This document shows positions 62,600-64,000 of a stretch of 64,000 nucleotides of DNA, piece after piece. The stretch covers positions 80,382 to 144,381 of the forward strand of contig WUUP01000007.1 of assembly GCA_009833045.1 (NCBI GenBank), in the 5' to 3' direction. Made by a program: the position numbers and the translations under genes. The notes under the pieces are model-generated. The model did no database searches. It saw only the letters and a list, made by a program, of their open reading frames with translations, and had not been told where the DNA came from. Position 1 is the stretch's first letter. The number at the start of each line of letters is the position of its first letter. This stretch comes from Saprospirales bacterium GYS_P2D. Its GTDB lineage: Bacteria; Bacteroidota; Bacteroidia; Chitinophagales; Saprospiraceae.

Positions 62600-63316
62600 A
62601 TGATAAATTTTCAATATTTATTCAGTACTAAATCGAAAGTAAGCGGCACTTACTTATTCTTACATATCCCTAAAACTGGTGGCACCACTTTTAGGCATTT
62701 GCTCTATCAAGATTTTGCTAAAAATGAAATATACCCTACTCAAGCAGAGCTAAAAGAAAATGGAGGAAGCTACAAAAACCAGAATGAGATAAAAGAACAT
62801 CTTCCAGAACTACAAAAAGATGTGATAATCTGTGGACATTATAATATCGGCCTCATAGCTCATATCCCGAATTGTAAAGTTATCAGCTTCGTCAGAGAAC
62901 CTGTACGAAGGATTCAATCGCAGGTCCTACATTTTCAGCGTCACCACCACATACTGAAAGACCAATCGATCGATACAATACTCTCTAAAACCTTAAGCAA
63001 TATCGCAAATCTACAATCGAAAGCTTTCGGATATCAAGCAAAAGATAACAACTTAGCAATAGCAATAAAAAATATGGAGTCCTTAGCAGCATTAGGTGTT
63101 GCTGAATACTTCGAAGAATCAGTCAAACTCATCAATAAAAGCCTAAAGTGGAATCTCAAATACAATCAGCATATTATTAAGAATGCTGCACCAAAAGAAT
63201 ATTTAAATGAATTCAGCAATGACCAGCTAGAACTTATTAGGCAGAGTTGTCAGATAGATCTCGAATTTTATGAGGCGGCCAAAACCTCTTTTCAAAAAAG
63301 AAGAGAAAAAAAGTAA
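62600..63316 (+). CDS. sulfotransferase family protein
   Basis: A 238-residue sulfotransferase with loop FLHIPKTGGTTFRHLL (20-35) and SFVREPVRRIQSQVLHF as the 3'-phosphate region. It is a paralogue of the 18641-19381 protein (similar throughout, including GHYNIG and the late EYFEESVKLINKSLKWNLK). It lies between a GT2 and a Wzt-like ATPase gene, so sulfation is tied to a second glycan or export route here. A short unclassified basic tail (FQKRREKK) ends the protein. Confidence 0.82.
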   Translation: MINFQYLFSTKSKVSGTYLFLHIPKTGGTTFRHLLYQDFAKNEIYPTQAELKENGGSYKNQNEIKEHLPELQKDVIICGHYNIGLIAHIPNCKVISFVREPVRRIQSQVLHFQRHHHILKDQSIDTILSKTLSNIANLQSKAFGYQAKDNNLAIAIKNMESLAALGVAEYFEESVKLINKSLKWNLKYNQHIIKNAAPKEYLNEFSNDQLELIRQSCQIDLEFYEAAKTSFQKRREKK

Positions 63317-63320
63317 GCTG

Positions 63321-64000
63321 ATGAAATACGCTATTCAAATAAACAATGTCTCCAAGACCTATAAAACGAGCTCGAAATCGAATCTCACGCTAAAGCAAAG
63401 GCTTAGTGGTGTTTTCTCAAGTACACGGACAAAAGAAATCCAAGCATTAAAAAATATCAGCCTAAATATAAATAAGGGTGAGACATTTGGTATAATCGGT
63501 CGAAACGGTAGCGGAAAGTCCACTTTACTCAATATAATCATGGGAAGCATACCTCCCGATAAAGGAGGGATCGTCAAAACAAATGGTAAAATCATGAGAC
63601 TTGCATTGGGGCTCGGTATCGATCCTAATCTATCTGCGAGAGATAACATATATGTCAATGGTACTGTTTTAGGCTTGAGCTTTAGACAAATCGGTGAAAT
63701 TTTTGATCAAATATTGGAATTCTCAGGCCTATCAGAATTCGTTGATACACCTGTCAAGCACTTTTCGAGTGGCATGAAGCAGCGTTTGATGTTTTCTATA
63801 GCAATGCATGCCAAGGCTGATACCTTCTTGCTTGACGAATTTTTTGGAGGGACAGGAGATGATGACTTTAGAAAAAAATCTGACGCAGCATTTCAAAATA
63901 AAATCATAGAAGGAAATACTATAGTGATAGTCAGTCATAGTATGGCTATCATATCAAAATACTGTACGAGAGTAGCATGGATACATAAAGGTGAGCTTAT
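63321..64000 (+). CDS. Wzt-like ABC transporter ATPase, 3' end cut by window
   Basis: Hand-translated; ATG at 63321, open to the last base (226 codons seen). It is an ABC ATPase of the polysaccharide/teichoic export (Wzt/TagH) type: Walker A GRNGSGKST at 60-68, ABC signature FSSGMKQRL around 148-156, Walker B FLLDE at 169-173 and H-loop VSHSM. An extended N-terminal loop (KTSSKSNLTLKQRLSGVFSS) precedes ALKNIS, as in Wzt. The Wzm permease partner and any C-terminal carbohydrate-binding domain lie outside. It starts 4 bp after the sulfotransferase stop. Confidence 0.9.
   Translation, partial: MKYAIQINNVSKTYKTSSKSNLTLKQRLSGVFSSTRTKEIQALKNISLNINKGETFGIIGRNGSGKSTLLNIIMGSIPPDKGGIVKTNGKIMRLALGLGIDPNLSARDNIYVNGTVLGLSFRQIGEIFDQILEFSGLSEFVDTPVKHFSSGMKQRLMFSIAMHAKADTFLLDEFFGGTGDDDFRKKSDAAFQNKIIEGNTIVIVSHSMAIISKYCTRVAWIHKGEL

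Overview
The window looks like a chromosome segment of a Bacteroidota member. Evidence: a TonB-dependent receptor with an N-terminal CarboxypepD-type domain, a sensor kinase built on Reg_prop/Y_Y_Y propeller repeats, a UpxY/NusG-type antiterminator with the polysaccharide locus, a long multi-SLBB Wza homologue, TAnnTTTG-type promoter boxes and few Shine-Dalgarno sites. I cannot place it below phylum (Saprospirales-like is a guess). No rRNA, tRNA or CRISPR array was recognised.

Region 1 (1-18.6 kb) is housekeeping and accessory metabolism: an acyl-CoA-ligase-like enzyme with a coupled alpha/beta hydrolase (cut by the window edge), a TonB receptor, a second hydrolase, an unknown helical protein, a glutamine-synthetase-family enzyme, the copper P-type ATPase CcoI with a coupled 35-residue membrane peptide, hemN, a large sensor kinase, cytidine deaminase and two thioredoxin-fold exported proteins. 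hemN and ccoI diverge around a near-perfect FNR-type site.

Region 2 (18.6-33.2 kb) holds TrkA/TrkH potassium uptake, then UDP-glucose dehydrogenase and UDP-xylose synthase, a GT4-GT2 fusion on the + strand without a normal start codon, several sulfotransferases including a sulfotransferase-GT4-GT2 triple fusion, and an O-antigen ligase/polymerase-like protein.

Region 3 (33.4-52.6 kb, mostly minus strand, visibly AT-rich between about 38 and 48 kb) is a surface-polysaccharide operon: GDP-mannose 4,6-dehydratase, APS reductase, two nucleotide-sugar SDRs, a UDP-sulfoquinovose synthase homologue, two FkbM methyltransferases, Wzx flippase, glycosyltransferases, two more Wzy/WaaL-like proteins, a sulfotransferase, the initiating sugar phosphotransferase, a PglE-like aminotransferase, a kinase-like gene with a coupled 53-residue protein, and a FlaA1/PglF-type dehydratase. 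The notable unit is APS reductase plus UDP-sulfoquinovose synthase: one makes sulfite, the other uses sulfite to make a sulfonated sugar nucleotide. With six sulfotransferase domains in the window, the glycan is predicted to carry both sulfonate (C-S) and sulfate-ester groups.

Region 4 (52.6-57.8 kb) is a regulatory and repeat zone: HepT/MntA-like and AbiEii/DUF6922-like pairs, an HTH-nucleotidyltransferase protein coupled to UpxY, and three ~350-bp repeat units. Each unit has a hairpin whose loop can pair with a downstream segment; the loop pairing covaries between copies, suggesting a conserved pseudoknot RNA (or a repeat family selected for that structure).

Region 5 (57.8-64 kb) encodes the Wzz and Wza-like export parts (minus) and, divergently, a GT2, another sulfotransferase and a Wzt-like ABC ATPase cut by the window end.
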